DNA of 64,000 nt from NCBI GenBank assembly GCA_963753955.1, contig CAVWEM010000010.1, positions 1-64,000 on the forward strand, written 5' to 3'. Within the stretch, counting starts at the first letter, position 1, and every line of letters starts with the position of its first letter. The notes under the pieces were generated by a model, which made no database searches, was not told the DNA's origin, and saw nothing but the letters and a program-made list of their open reading frames with translations. This DNA is from Methylumidiphilus sp963753955 (GTDB taxonomy: Bacteria; Pseudomonadota; Gammaproteobacteria; Methylococcales; Methylococcaceae). Below, piece after piece: positions 52,921 to 63,832 of the stretch. Both the position numbers and the translations under genes were made by a program.

Positions 52921-54566
52921 TCAGGTAATCACAGTAGGCCGGTCCATCCCGCTGCGCGGCTTGACTTCGCTTAAGGCTTCCGCCAAACCGATCAAATCGC
53001 GCAAGACCTCTTGGGTTTCCAGCCCATGCCGCTCCGCGTCGCGCTCGTAGCGCTCCACGTAAATGCGCAGAGTGGCACCTTCCGTGCCGGTGCCAGAAAG
53101 GCGGAACACAATGCGCGAGCCATTGGTGAAACCAATGCGCAAGCCCTGATGTTCGCTGACGCTGCCGTCCACCGGATCCTCGTAGCGGAAATCGTCGGCG
53201 AACTCGACGGTATAGTCGCCAAAGCTTTTGCCGGGGAGATCCGCCAACTGGCCGTTCAAATGGGCCATGATTCCTTCCGCTGCGACGGTCTCCACCCCCT
53301 CGTAATCATGTCGGCAATAATAATCGCGGCCAAACTTTTTCCAATGCTCACGGACGATTTCGGCGACCGGCTGCCTCTTCACCGCGACCAGGTTGAGCCA
53401 GAACAGCACGGCCCACAAGCCATCCTTCTCCCTGACATGGTCGGAGCCGGTGCCGAAGCTTTCTTCCCCGCACAGGGTGATTTTCTTCGCGTCCAGCAGG
53501 TTGCCGAAGAATTTCCAGCCGGTGGGCGTTTCGTAACAGTCGATGCCCATGGCACGCGCCACGCGATCCAAGGCTTGGCTGGTGGGCATGGAACGCGCCA
53601 CGCCGCGCAGGCCACCCTTGTATCCAGGCAATAAATGCGCGTTTGCGGCCAGCACGGCCACACTATCGCTGGGCGTCACAAAAAACCGCGCACCCATGAT
53701 CATGTTGCGGTCGCCGTCACCGTCAGACGCCGCCCCCAGTATCGGAGCACCGGGCGAATACATCAATTCCGCCAACTCATGGGCATGCACCAAGTTCGGG
53801 TCGGGATGGCCGCCGCCGAAATCTTCCAAAGGTGTGCCGTTGATGACCGAACCATGCGCCGCACCCAGGCGATCCTCCAGGATGCGCTTGGCGTAGGGGC
53901 CTGTGATGGCATTCATCGCATCAAAGCACAGAGTGATGGAACCCGCCTTCAGAGCCAGCGGAAATCAGCTTGAAATCAAACAGATGCTCCATCAACTGGG
54001 CATAATCCGCCACCGGGTCGATGATTTGCACGGTGGTGCCGCCTGCCGCGAATTCGCCCAACACATCCAGATTAATGTCGGCAAGTCGGCGATGCGATAC
54101 TGCGAAATCTCCTTGCTACGCGCGAAACACAGCGTTGGTGAAGCTTTCCGGGGCGGGCCCGCCGTTGGCCGCGTTGATATTTGATGCCAAAATCCTCATC
54201 CGGCCCGCCGGGATTATGGCTGGCAGACAGGATGAAACCACCATGCGCATGGTATTTGCGGATCACGCAGGATGCCGCCGGTGTCGAAAGCAGCCCGCCC
54301 TGACCGATCAACAGACGGCCAATGCCATTGGCGACGGACATTTTAATGATAGTTTGTAGGGCTTCTCTGTTAAAATAGCGCCCATCCCCCCCAAAACCAG
54401 GATTTTGCCTTGCACATCGCCGAGAACGTCGAACACGGACTGCACAAAGTTTTCCAGATAATTGGGCTTGCATGAAAACATTTACTTTTTTCCTCAACCC
54501 GGAAGTCCCGGGTTTCTGGTCCAGATAAGGGGTGGTATTGCGGGTGTCTACTTGCATCGTAGGCAT
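52921..54566 (-). CDS. pgm: Phosphoglucomutase, alpha-D-glucose type (frameshifted)
   Basis: It interconverts glucose 1- and 6-phosphate. The N-terminal frame has TTPYLDQKPGTSGLRKKV and the catalytic phosphoserine loop FILSASHNPGGPDEDFGIKY. The C-terminal frame (from 53916) has the Mg loop DGDGDRNMI, the sugar loop CGEESFGTGSDHV and the phosphate loop RLSGTGTEG. Indels lie between about 53920 and 54130 and again near 54420-54450. Total about 548 aa, normal. Confidence 0.9.
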
Positions 54567-54644
54567 GTCCTAAGATGGGGTGAAAAAGTGTGCCTATTCT
54601 AATGTATTCGGCATTTGTCCAAGCAAACTTTATGGAGCTTTGCT

Positions 54645-55194
54645 ATGAATTTGCGTCAATTTCTATCATTCTGCCTTCTCCCTGGCTGCAGTGCCGGCTT
54701 TCGGTGAGACCTCAGGACATCTGGGTGCTGGTGGAGACTGAACCCCGCGTGTTAAAGTCATGCAAGGCAATGAAGAACTGGAGTTTTCCCTCGCGTGGCT
54801 ATCGGCCTACATGGCGCCGATATTGAAAAGGCCCACGGCGACAAGAAAACGCCCCTGGGCGAATACCGCATAGGCTGGGTCAATGAAAATAGTAAATTTC
54901 ACCGCTTTCTTGGCCTGACCTATCCTAACATCGACAACGCCAAACGCGCCTATCGCGAAGGGATTGATTGGCGAAGAGAACGTCCGATCCATCATGCGCG
55001 CAGAGATGGAAGAGGGCATCCCTCCGCAAAACACGCCGCTCGGGGGCCAGATCGGCATCCACGGCCTCGGTGCCGCCGATCGCGAAATCCATGAGGCTTT
55101 CGACTGGACCGTCAGGCTGCATCGCCTTGACCAACAGGAAATCGACCGCTTGTCCAAATGGATTAAAAAGGGAACTGTGGTTGTGATTCGTTGA
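54645..55194 (+). CDS. L,D-transpeptidase (YkuD family), frameshifted
   Basis: It crosslinks peptidoglycan or attaches Lpp-type lipoproteins. Pieces: a signal-like start (MNLRQFLSFCLLPGC at 54645), WVLVETEPRVL, then IGLHGADIEKAHGDKKTPLG and EYRIGWVNENSKF, then GGQIGIHGLGAADREIHEAF. The catalytic Cys motif PSGCIALTN lies in a different frame at about 55108-55134. At least four indels are needed. Joined length about 183 aa. It lies 127 bases before the Lpp-like gene, a telling neighbour. Confidence 0.75.
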
Positions 55195-55211
55195 ACCCGG
55201 TAAAATAATAG

Positions 55212-55231
55212 TGGAAAACCGGACGGTTTTC
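55212..55231. repeat. Perfect short inverted repeat
   Basis: GGAAAACCGG and CGGTTTTCC form an 8-9 bp stem with a minimal loop just after the transpeptidase stop. No T-run follows, so a terminator is doubtful. Confidence 0.4.
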
Positions 55232-55320
55232 CGGCAAGATAAAGCCTGGGTTCCGTCTATCCCAATAAATGGGTCAGATGTTCTTGTTTAATCTTTCATG
55301 ATAGAGAAGGAAAGAAACGT

Positions 55321-55593
55321 ATGATGAAAGCTACCAAGCTCGCAGTAATTCTCCTCTCCGCCGGCCTGACCGTTGGTTGCGCATCCAAGAGCGACATCAC
55401 CAACCTGCAGACTCAAATCGATGGTCTGAAGGCTGAGGTATCTTCCGTAAAGAGCACCGCTGATGAAGCGTCTGTCTGCGGCCCAGCAGGCTGAGTCCAC
55501 AGCGAAAGCAGGCCGATTGCCACCGCCCGCAGAACTGCCGCCGATGTCGATGCCAAATTGAACGCCGGCTTCAAGAAGCACATGCTGAAATAA
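55321..55593 (+). CDS. Braun-type (Lpp-like) murein lipoprotein, frameshifted
   Basis: The start MMKATKLAVILLSAGLTVGC carries a lipobox (LTVGC) with the lipidated Cys at 20. A heptad-repeat coiled coil follows (SDITNLQTQIDGLKAEVSSV), then after two or three indels the C-terminus AADVDAKLNAGFKKHMLK with the terminal Lys that L,D-transpeptidases link to peptidoglycan. Joined length about 90 aa. GAGAAGGAAAG precedes the ATG. Confidence 0.8.
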
Positions 55594-55633
55594 TTCCCGA
55601 TCGGGCTCAAACCCGTTGAAAGGTTTTATCTCG

Positions 55634-55675
55634 AAACCCCGGTCGGGCGCAAGCTTGGCCGGGGTTTCGTTTTAT
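55634..55675 (+). terminator. Intrinsic terminator of the Lpp-like gene
   Basis: AAACCCCGG (55634-55642) pairs with CCGGGGTTT (55659-55667), and CGTTTTATTT follows. A strong GC stem plus T-rich tail 40 bases after the lipoprotein stop, as expected for an abundant lipoprotein mRNA. Confidence 0.8.
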
Positions 55676-55700
55676 TTGGGGTTCTGAGGCATTCCTTTTC

Positions 55701-56466
55701 CAGGAGCAATGCCCAAGCGAAGCAAAATCGGCCAGACTCAGCCTTTCCGCACGCGTGCCCGGATCAATGCCAAACCTGCTATTTCACCGGTAAGAAAAGA
55801 CTCATGGCGTTGCGCAAGGTTTTGCGGCGTTGCGAGAAAGCGGCAGCCACCACGCGGCTCAAAATATCGGGCGCGACACCCGACCGGCCTGGTCTAGATG
55901 AGGCACCAGGCGCACCACAGAAGACATCACTTTGGGTGGAGGATTGAAACTCTCCGGGAAAGACATCCATCAAGGCTCCATCGCACAGTAATAACTGTGC
56001 CATCACGCCCAACCTGCCATATTCCTTGTCACCGGGTTCGGCGCAAAGGCGATCCACGACTTCTTTTTGCAGCATGAAATGCATGTCCCTAACGCAAAAA
56101 CTGTATTCAAAAAGATGAAACAACAGCGGGGTCGAAATGTTGTAGGGCAGATTGCCGATCACGCGCAAGGACTCGCCTTGGCTCAGCGAGGAAAAATCAA
56201 ATTTCATGGCATCGCCCGAATGGATGTGCAGCTTTTCCTCCCCTGCGAATTTCCTGCCCAAATAATTCGACCAAGTCGCGATCCAACTCGACCACATCCA
56301 GACTTTTACACTCTGGCAACAACAGCCGGGTCAACGCCCCCTGGCCCGGCCCTATTTCCACCAGATGCTCATCGGAGCGAGGTGAAATGGCCGAGACGAT
56401 GGCATGGGTCACACGATCGTCGTGAAGGAAATTTTGGCCGAAACGCTTGCGGGGCCGATGGGTCAT
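55701..56466 (-). CDS. rsmA: 16S rRNA dimethyladenosine transferase (frameshifted)
   Basis: It dimethylates two adenines in the 16S 3' hairpin. ATG 56466 gives MTHRPRKRFGQNFLHDDRV, then the SAM loop VEIGPGQGALTRLLL. The next frame has VIGNLPYNISTPLLFHLF with the catalytic NLPY and VAAAFSQRRKTLRNAMS. The C-terminus GIDPGTRAERLSLADFASLG lies in a third frame at about 55690-55755. At least three indels. Total about 255 aa, normal. Start overlaps the pdxA stop (TGATG). Confidence 0.87.
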
Positions 56467-57492
56467 CAGGCCTCCCCCCTCTTGGCTGCGGCGCTTAGGC
56501 TCATCTCAATGGCGGCATGAATCGCCGTCTCCAGGCTGCAAGTGTCGATGCGCCCGGTTCCGGCCAACTCAAGGGCGGTGCCGTGATCCACGGAAGTGCG
56601 GATGATGGGCAGCCCTAAGGTGATGTTCACCGCCTGCCCGAAACTTTTGTGCTTCAACACCGGCAACCCCTGGTCATGGTACATCGCCAGCACGGCATCG
56701 GCCTGCACTAGATGTTTGGGCAAAAACAAAGTGTCGGCGGGAAGCGGGCCGACCAACCGCATCCCCTCACCACACAGCGCCGCCAAAACGGGTTCGATGA
56801 CATCCAACTCCTCCCGTCCCAGATGTCCGCCCTCGCCGGCATGGGGATTGAGCCCGCAGACAAGGATGCGGGGGTTATCGATGCCAAAGCGAATGGACAG
56901 CTCGCCGTGCAATATTCTGATCACCGTGGACAAGCTTTCGCGGGTGATGGCCGCACTCACGTCTTTGAGCGGCAGATGGGTGGTCGCCAGCGCGACCCGC
57001 AAGCCCTTCGTGGCCAGCATCATGACCGGGTGCGCCACCGGTGATGTCGGCGATATATTCAGTATGTCCGGTGAATGCGAAACCGGCTTCGTTGATGACA
57101 CCCTTATGGGCTGGCGCGGTGACCAGTCCGTCGAAACACCCTTCCAAGCAGGCGCGGACGCCGACGGCGAGGGTTTCCAGCACATAAGCGGCATTGGCCT
57201 TGTCCAACTTGCCACATACGGGCATAGACAAAGCCTTCACCGGCAACACGCACAGCCGCCCCGGCACATGCGCAGCCCTAGACCCACCCTCGGGTGATAT
57301 GGACAATTCCAGCCCGACCCCCAGCATCCAGGCACGCGCTGCCAATATATCCGGGTCGGCCACCACGGCCAAGGCACAAGGGAACGCTTGCTGCGCGATC
57401 AATACACACAAATCCGGCCCGATCCCCGCCGGTTCGCCGGCCGTCAACAGAATACGGGGTAGCCATCGACCGTCGCCGATCTGCTCGCTCAT
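56466..57492 (-). CDS. pdxA: 4-hydroxythreonine-4-phosphate dehydrogenase (frameshifted)
   Basis: PdxA is an NAD-dependent enzyme of pyridoxal phosphate synthesis. ATG 57492 opens MSEQIGDGRWLPRILLTAGE. The first frame has VTAPAHKGVINEAGFAFTGH with a metal-ligand His. The frame shifts near 57040, and the second has THLPLKDVSAAITRESL, LNPHAGEGGHLGREELD and AMYHDQGLPVLKHK with the remaining His ligands. Joined length about 340 aa. It starts 1 codon from the surA stop in the usual order. Confidence 0.9.
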
Positions 57493-58816
57493 TGCAGGCG
57501 GATCTCGACATAAGCCTCGTCCCTGATCCGGCGCAACCACAATTCGGTCTCTTCCTCCACCTTGCGCTTGAAGATTTCCTCGCGCGCCCGGTTTTTTTCG
57601 AACTCGCCGCTGTCGTTCGATTCCTGCCGCTCCAGCACCTGGATCAGATGCCAGCCGAATTGCGTCTGCACCGGGCCGCTGAGTTGGTTGATCGCCAACT
57701 TGGACATGGCATCCTCAAAAGCCGGCACCAGCACACCCGGCTGCACCCAGCCAAGCTCCCCCCCTTGACTGCCGAACCCTTGTCATCGGAATGTCCACGG
57801 GCAACGGCGGCAAAATCCTCTCCACTCTCGATGCGATGGCGCAACGCCAGCAATTTTTGCTTGGCCTCCTCGTCGGTCAGCACTTCCGTGGGTTTGATCA
57901 GGATATGGCGGACACGGGTCTTGGTGACCATATGGTCGCCGCTGCCCTTGACACCGAGCATTTTGATGATGTGAAAGCCGCTGGAACTGCGGATAGGGCC
58001 TTCCACGTCGCCTTCCTTCATTTTGTCGACCAGATCGACGAAAAGAGCCGGAACCTGGCTTTTCTTGCGCCAGCCCAGATCTCCGCCCTTCAGCGCCTGC
58101 TCATCATCCGACGCCCCCAAGGCCGCCTGCTTGAAGTCCTTGCCATTTTTGATTTCGGCAATCAGTTTTTCCGCCTTTTCCTTGGCTTTTTGCACATCTT
58201 GGGGCGAAGCCGCTCGCGGAGTGGCGATCAGAATATGGCCCAGCAGATAGTCGGGGTCGCCTCCTGGGCCGGTGCCTGCGCCTTTGGCTTTCAGGTAGTT
58301 TTCAATCTCATGGTCGCTCACCTTGATCTGGCTATTGATCTGGCTGGAGCGCAAGCGGCCTATGACGATTTCGTTGCGAATCTGCTCGGTGAAATCGGCG
58401 TAGTTCATGCCCTCTTCGCTTAGCTTGTGGCGGAACTCCTCCACGCTGAGATTGTTGCGCTGGGCGATGCTTTGCACAGCGCCACGAAGGGTTTCCTCAT
58501 CCACCTTGATGCCGGCTCTCTCGGCCAATTGCGCCTGTATCTTATCGAGGATCATGCGCTCCAAAACCTGCGTCACCAGGACATTATCCGGCGGCATCTG
58601 CGTCTTGCTCTGGCGCAGATTCCTTTTGATCATCGACAGTTTGTCCACCAACTCGCTTTCCAAGATGACCCCGTCCTCGACCACCGCAACGATCCGATCC
58701 AGGGACTGCCCCGCCCGCGCCATTCCTGGAACCCCCGTCAACCCTAGACCGCAAGCGACCAAGGCCAGCCGCAAAAAAAACTTAAAGCTATGAATATTCA
58801 AGGGAAGCCGCTCCAA
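57489..58816 (-). CDS. surA: Periplasmic chaperone/peptidyl-prolyl isomerase SurA (one frameshift)
   Basis: SurA escorts outer-membrane beta-barrels, including LptD encoded upstream. The signal peptide ends near GMARAGQ, then the chaperone N-domain (DRIVAVVEDGVILESELVDK) and two parvulin domains (YLLGHILIATPRAASPQ; TKTRVRHILIKPTEVLTDEE). The frame shifts at about 57770 in a GGGGGGG run; the second parvulin and C-terminal helix continue to 57489 (QPGVLVPAFEDAMSKL, FGWHLIQVLERQ). Joined length about 442 aa. Confidence 0.92.
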
Positions 58817-58824
58817 AAAAGCTT

Positions 58825-61800
58825 TTACGGTTTAATTCCAGGCAAGTCGTAATCCGTCTTATACCCGCTGAAATTTTGCATCAGGAGATTGTCGATCTGA
58901 TCGCCGAAGCGACCCAAGCCCTTGAGCTCAAGCTGAAAAAAGATGGCGTTATTGGGAGTGCCAGTCCCGGTGGTATTATTGGTCGTGACCAATTGACCGG
59001 TGGAGGTGGCGACGGTGGTGGTACCGTTCATCATGTAGCGCAAGCCAAGCAGGCTGAACCGCCAACAGCAAGTTTCCCGCTCCACGCCCAGCATCGTTTG
59101 CACAGTGATATGATTGATCAAATCATATTGCCAACGGCCAATGCCAAACCAACCCCCATATATAGGCAGACGCGTGGAAATGTCGGTTTGATTGATAGTC
59201 CTAGGATTGTTCGGATCGGTAGTATACGCCGGAACCGAACCTGCGTAAGGATCGCGAAGATACCGGTAACTGAGGTTCAGCAACTGGTTTGAGTTATTAT
59301 TGTACATGAGCGTGGCTTGACCACGGTCAAACCTGTCCTCATTGTAATTCCATTGTCCCGTCCCACGCAAAGACCAATACTCATTCAACATCGAAGAGAA
59401 TTCGCCCACCACATTTTTTGTGTTGGTGGTCTGCGGCCCATTAGGAGTCAAGACCACTTGCGGATCGGTAAGATAAAAAACCTTGCCTACGCTGAGCCGC
59501 AGCCGCTCCAAGCCGGAATCTTGGCTGATGAACCGGGTGGTCAAGGCCGGGGTCACGTTATTGGCATCAGACAGACGATCCACCCCGGCAAACCGGTTTT
59601 CGCGGAACAACTGGTAGAAGTTGAAATCGTATTGGGCCGAGTCAAAATTCAAGCCATAGCAAGTTCCCGCCACGCAGTTGTAATTATACGGCTGGGCAAC
59701 CTTGGGTACATAAACATAAAAAAGCCGGGGTTCCAAAGTTTGCTGCATGGACGAGCCAAACAAACTGAAATCGCGCTCAAAATAAGCGCCGCTGTCCACC
59801 GAAAAAATAGGCGCGGTGCGCATAAAGGTACTCGATTCGTTCTGACCCACATCCAGATTGCGCAACCAATACTCGGTATGCTGCACGGTCAGACTGGGAG
59901 TGATGTATCCCGCCGCATCCCGAAAATTGTAATAGATGCGGGGTCGCAAATTCAGGCGCTCACCATCAATCAGGTTCGGCTGGTTGAAATTGACATACTC
60001 TGCACTGGTCTGGAATTGAAGTCCTCCCGGCAATTCCCTATTATAATTGAAATTGAGTTGTGGCATGCGCCGGTAAGGATAGTTGACCGGCTGGATGGTC
60101 GTACTCAAGCTCTGATAATAATCCGCCATTAGGCTCGCCGAATAAGTCCCGCCGAGGAAACTTCCCCCATTATAATTAAGGGATCCCCAACTGCGCAGAA
60201 AAGTCGAATTATTGAGGGCAAGCAGGCCACCCAATTGGTAGATATAGAGCTTGTCGGACACCAGATGTAAATCCACTTGGGAGCTGATATTATCCGTGAA
60301 TTTGCTATTGTCTTGCCAGCCCACTTGGCCACGGGTCTCCTGCTGTATTTTGTCCCAAGGCAAAATATCGGCAAAAATCCTGCCGCTGCTGGTGCTGGTC
60401 AGATAGCGAAAGTCGGTGCGCAAGAGCTCGCCACGATTGCTCAAAAACCGGGGGAGCAACGTCAAATCATAATTGGGCGCGAGGTTGAAATAATATGGCA
60501 GGGTGAAATCAAAGCCGTTCAGCTTGCTGTAACCGACATAGGGCGACAGAAAACCGCTTTGACGGCGGTCATCGACCGGAAAGGTCATATAAGGCGTATA
60601 GAGGAACGGCACACCCTTGAATTCCAACCAAGCGTTGGTGGCAGTACCCCTTCCCAAGTCCTTGTCGATGCTCGCGTTGGTCGCGTGCAATAGCCAGTCT
60701 TGGTTACCCGGCGGACAGGTCGTGTAGGTGGCGGTTTCATAGCGGGTCTTGGTCTTGCTGTCGACATGGGTGACGCGCGAGGTGCCACGCGCAGGCACGG
60801 TCTCCAGAATGAATTGGGAGTTGCGCAAAATCCCTGCGTCGGTGTTGAGATTCATGAAGGCCGTGTCGGCGGAAAAAGACAGGCCCTTTTCCCGGTAAAT
60901 GACATTGCCCTGGGCATTCAGCACCCCGCTTTCCTTGTTGTGCGTGACAAACTCGCCATATAATCTCTGGTCGGCCCGGACCAACTCCGCCGAACCCTGG
61001 TAATTGGAAGATTCGCCGTGAATCAGCTCGGCGCGTTCGGATTGGATTTCCAGCGGCGACTTCTCGCGCAAGATCCGATCGTCTCGCTCAACAAGAAGTC
61101 GGTGCCCGCCGTCCATTCGCGCTTGTTCCTGCGGCCACAGCTCAAGAGCCCACGGGTTGGCAGGCATTCGGGCCAGAATGCCGGCAAAGCGTTGCTCATC
61201 CTCGCGGGTCATATCGCCTGACTGTATCCAATTAGGGGTGGACGCGCCACCGCTCTCGCCCACGATATGGGCCTCGCCACGCGGATCGGATCCGACCAGG
61301 GCGCAATCCCACGCCTTGTCCGCACCCGAACGGCAATTCCAGCCTGTCTTCACAGGCGCTTGGGTGGCGGCTACACTGGGGTTTGCCTTCGCCGCTGCTT
61401 CGGCTTGGCTTTTCGGTTTCTCCGGCGCTGGCGAGGACGGCGTCTTTTCCCCCAGCATCTTCCGCGACTCGGGACGGAAGCGCTGGACTTCAGGTTCCGC
61501 CTGTTTCACAGATTGCGCGGTTTCTTCGTGCCGTGCAGGCGCTTCGGCAGGGCTGCTCTGGACGGTCTCGCGGGGCTGCACAGGCACCTCGTCCGGTGCC
61601 TTGGGCGTTTCCTCAACCCGTGTCGGCACCGGGGCCGCTAGTCTTGGCGGTTTCCAGACGAGGTCCCTTCTTCGCCTCTTCGTCCTGTGGCTGCGCAACG
61701 CGACCCTCTTCCGCCGGTTTGGCCGGCTTGTTCTTGCTCGTGACGCACACCCATTCCTTGCCGTCCGCTCCGCGCTGGCAATCCCAGCCTGCGGCGGCAG

Positions 61801-61870
61801 CCATAGCATCACCTGCCCCCAAGGCGAACATCATGCACAAAGCCGTTTGCTTTATTTGTGGAAAAATCAT
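58825..61870 (-). CDS. lptD: LPS-assembly protein LptD (one frameshift)
   Basis: This outer-membrane translocon inserts lipopolysaccharide with LptE. ATG 61870 opens MIFPQIKQTALCMMFALGAG, a signal peptide, followed by a WDCQRGADGKEWVCV segment and, after a frameshift near 61625-61640, a long Pro/Ala/Glu-rich linker. A second related segment is WNCRSGADKAWDCAL. The OstA/LptA-like domain (GSAELVRADQRLYGEFVTHN) and a C-terminal beta-barrel fill the rest. Joined length about 1015 aa, longer than most because of the linker. Heads the lptD-surA-pdxA-rsmA operon. Confidence 0.92.
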
Positions 61871-62103
61871 TTTTCGCAACCGCCGGACAATCACGCGGAC
61901 AACACAGGAAAACAGCCTATGGCGAGATAGGTGCCTGGCGTGGGAGAAGTTGCTGGAAAGGTATAAGTTCGACTCGAAAAAAAGGCATGGAGGAACGGCA
62001 TATCTTGCGGACGCGGTTTTATGGTGAAATATTCCATAGTGATGCTTCCATTCTACCGCATCATCCCCATCATTGGGCATTTTTCAACTTAGGAACCTAA
62101 AAC

Positions 62104-63126
62104 ATGGTGAATCCACCCGACGAGCGTCTTGAGGCACTATCCGCCTGGCTGAGACAAGACTTGAACTTAAGCGTGGAAAGCCTCTGCCCCGCCTCCAGCG
62201 ATGCCAGCTTCCGCCGTTATTTCCGCGCCACCCTAGGCACGGACAGCTTTATCGTCATGGATGCCCCCCCTGCCCGGGAAGACGTGCTGCCTTTCATCAA
62301 GATCGCCCGCCTGCTGCGCGAGGCGGGTGTGCAAGCTCCGCAGATCCACGCCCAAGACATTGAAAAAGGCTTCCTGCTGCTGTGTGATTTCGGCAACCGC
62401 CCCTATCTGGACAGCCTCAACGAAGAAACGGCGGACAGCCTCTATGGCGACGCGCTAGACAGCCTGGGCAAGCTCAAGCGCGGGGTTGACGTCCGCTCCT
62501 GCGGACTGCCGCTCTACGACGAAGCCCTGCTGCGCCGGGAAATGGATCTATGCCCGGAATGGTTCTTGGCGGGCCTGTTGGGGCGGCAGATGAGTCCGGC
62601 GGAACAAGCCATCCTCGCCAAAACCTGGCAGATCCTGGTGGACAGCGCCTTGAAACAGCCGCAGGTGTGTGTGCATCGCGATTACCATTCCCGCAACCTG
62701 ATGATTACCGATGTGGACAACCCTGGTGTGCTGGACTTCCAAGACGCCGTTATCGGCCCTGTGACTTATGATTTGGTCTCCCTGCTGCGCGACTGTTACA
62801 TCGTCTGGCCGAAGGAGCGCGTGGAAAACTGGACGTTAAGCTACCATCGTCGGCTGCTGGATGAAGGGCTGGTCGGCGAAACAGACCCGGAGCGATTCCT
62901 ACGCTGGTTTGACCTGATGGGCCTGCAACGCCATATCAAAGTGTTGGGCATCTTCGCGCGCCTTAATCTGCGCGACGGCAAGCCAGGCTATCTAGCAGAC
63001 ATCCCCCGCGTCATGCGGTATATTGTCGAAGCCAGCCGCCGCCATCCTGAACTGGCCGACTTCCTCGCCTTCTTGCAGGACGGCGTCATCGAGCAGATGG
63101 AATCAGCCTTGGGACAAACAGCATGA
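62104..63126 (+). CDS. amgK: N-acetylmuramate/N-acetylglucosamine kinase AmgK
   Basis: The 340-residue aminoglycoside-phosphotransferase-fold kinase makes MurNAc-1-phosphate in the cell-wall recycling shortcut. The catalytic loop VCVHRDYHSRNLMI and the metal motif GVLDFQDAVIGP are visible. Divergent from lptD and overlapping murU by 4 bases, the arrangement known from Pseudomonas. Confidence 0.93.
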   Translation: MVNPPDERLEALSAWLRQDLNLSVESLCPASSDASFRRYFRATLGTDSFIVMDAPPAREDVLPFIKIARLLREAGVQAPQIHAQDIEKGFLLLCDFGNRPYLDSLNEETADSLYGDALDSLGKLKRGVDVRSCGLPLYDEALLRREMDLCPEWFLAGLLGRQMSPAEQAILAKTWQILVDSALKQPQVCVHRDYHSRNLMITDVDNPGVLDFQDAVIGPVTYDLVSLLRDCYIVWPKERVENWTLSYHRRLLDEGLVGETDPERFLRWFDLMGLQRHIKVLGIFARLNLRDGKPGYLADIPRVMRYIVEASRRHPELADFLAFLQDGVIEQMESALGQTA

Positions 63127-63812
63127 AAGCGCTGATCCTCGCGGCAGGGCGCGGCGAACGCCTGCGCCCATTCACCGACCACACGCCAAAACCCTTATTG
63201 CAAGCCGGTGGACGCCCGCTGATCGAACACACGCTCAACGCCCTGGCGCAGGCTGGCTACACCGAACTGGTCGTCAACCTCGCCCATCTCGGCGAGAAAA
63301 TCCAGGCCCAGCTAGGCAACGGCAGCCGGTTCGGCGTCAACATCGTCTATTCCCAGGAAGGCGAGGAAGCCCTGGAAACCGGCGGCGGCATCCACCGCGC
63401 CCTGCCCTTGCTAGGCGAAAAACCGTTTTTGGTGGTTAACGGCGATCTCGCCACCGACTATCCTTTTGACCGCCTGATGAACCGACCGTCAGGACTCGCC
63501 CATCTGGTGCTGGTCGAGAACCCTGCCCACCATCCACGCGGCGATTTCGCGTTGCAAGGTGAAAAGGTGCTGGCCAACGGCGAGCCACGCCACACTTTCA
63601 GCGGAATAGGCGTATACCGGCCTGAATTGTTCGCAGGCCAAAAGCCCGGCAAATTCCCCCTCGCCCCACTGCTGCGGCTGGCCATGGCTGAAGAAAAGGT
63701 CAGTGGGGAACTTTATCCAGGTTTCTGGATGGATATCGGCACTTTGGAACGCCTTCAGGAATTCGATGAACGCTTAAAGGCGGCGGGCGTCAAAGCCAAT
63801 GCTAAACCCTGA
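63123..63812 (+). CDS. murU: N-acetylmuramate-1-phosphate uridylyltransferase MurU
   Basis: The 229-residue nucleotidyltransferase makes UDP-MurNAc from MurNAc-1-phosphate. N-terminal LILAAGRGERLRPFTDHTPK is the nucleotide-binding signature, VVNGDLATDYPFD contains the metal-binding Asp, and YPGFWMDIGTLERLQEFDER closes the active site. Coupled to amgK. Confidence 0.94.
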   Translation: MKALILAAGRGERLRPFTDHTPKPLLQAGGRPLIEHTLNALAQAGYTELVVNLAHLGEKIQAQLGNGSRFGVNIVYSQEGEEALETGGGIHRALPLLGEKPFLVVNGDLATDYPFDRLMNRPSGLAHLVLVENPAHHPRGDFALQGEKVLANGEPRHTFSGIGVYRPELFAGQKPGKFPLAPLLRLAMAEEKVSGELYPGFWMDIGTLERLQEFDERLKAAGVKANAKP

Positions 63813-63832
63813 TAAATCCGGAGCCAATCACT

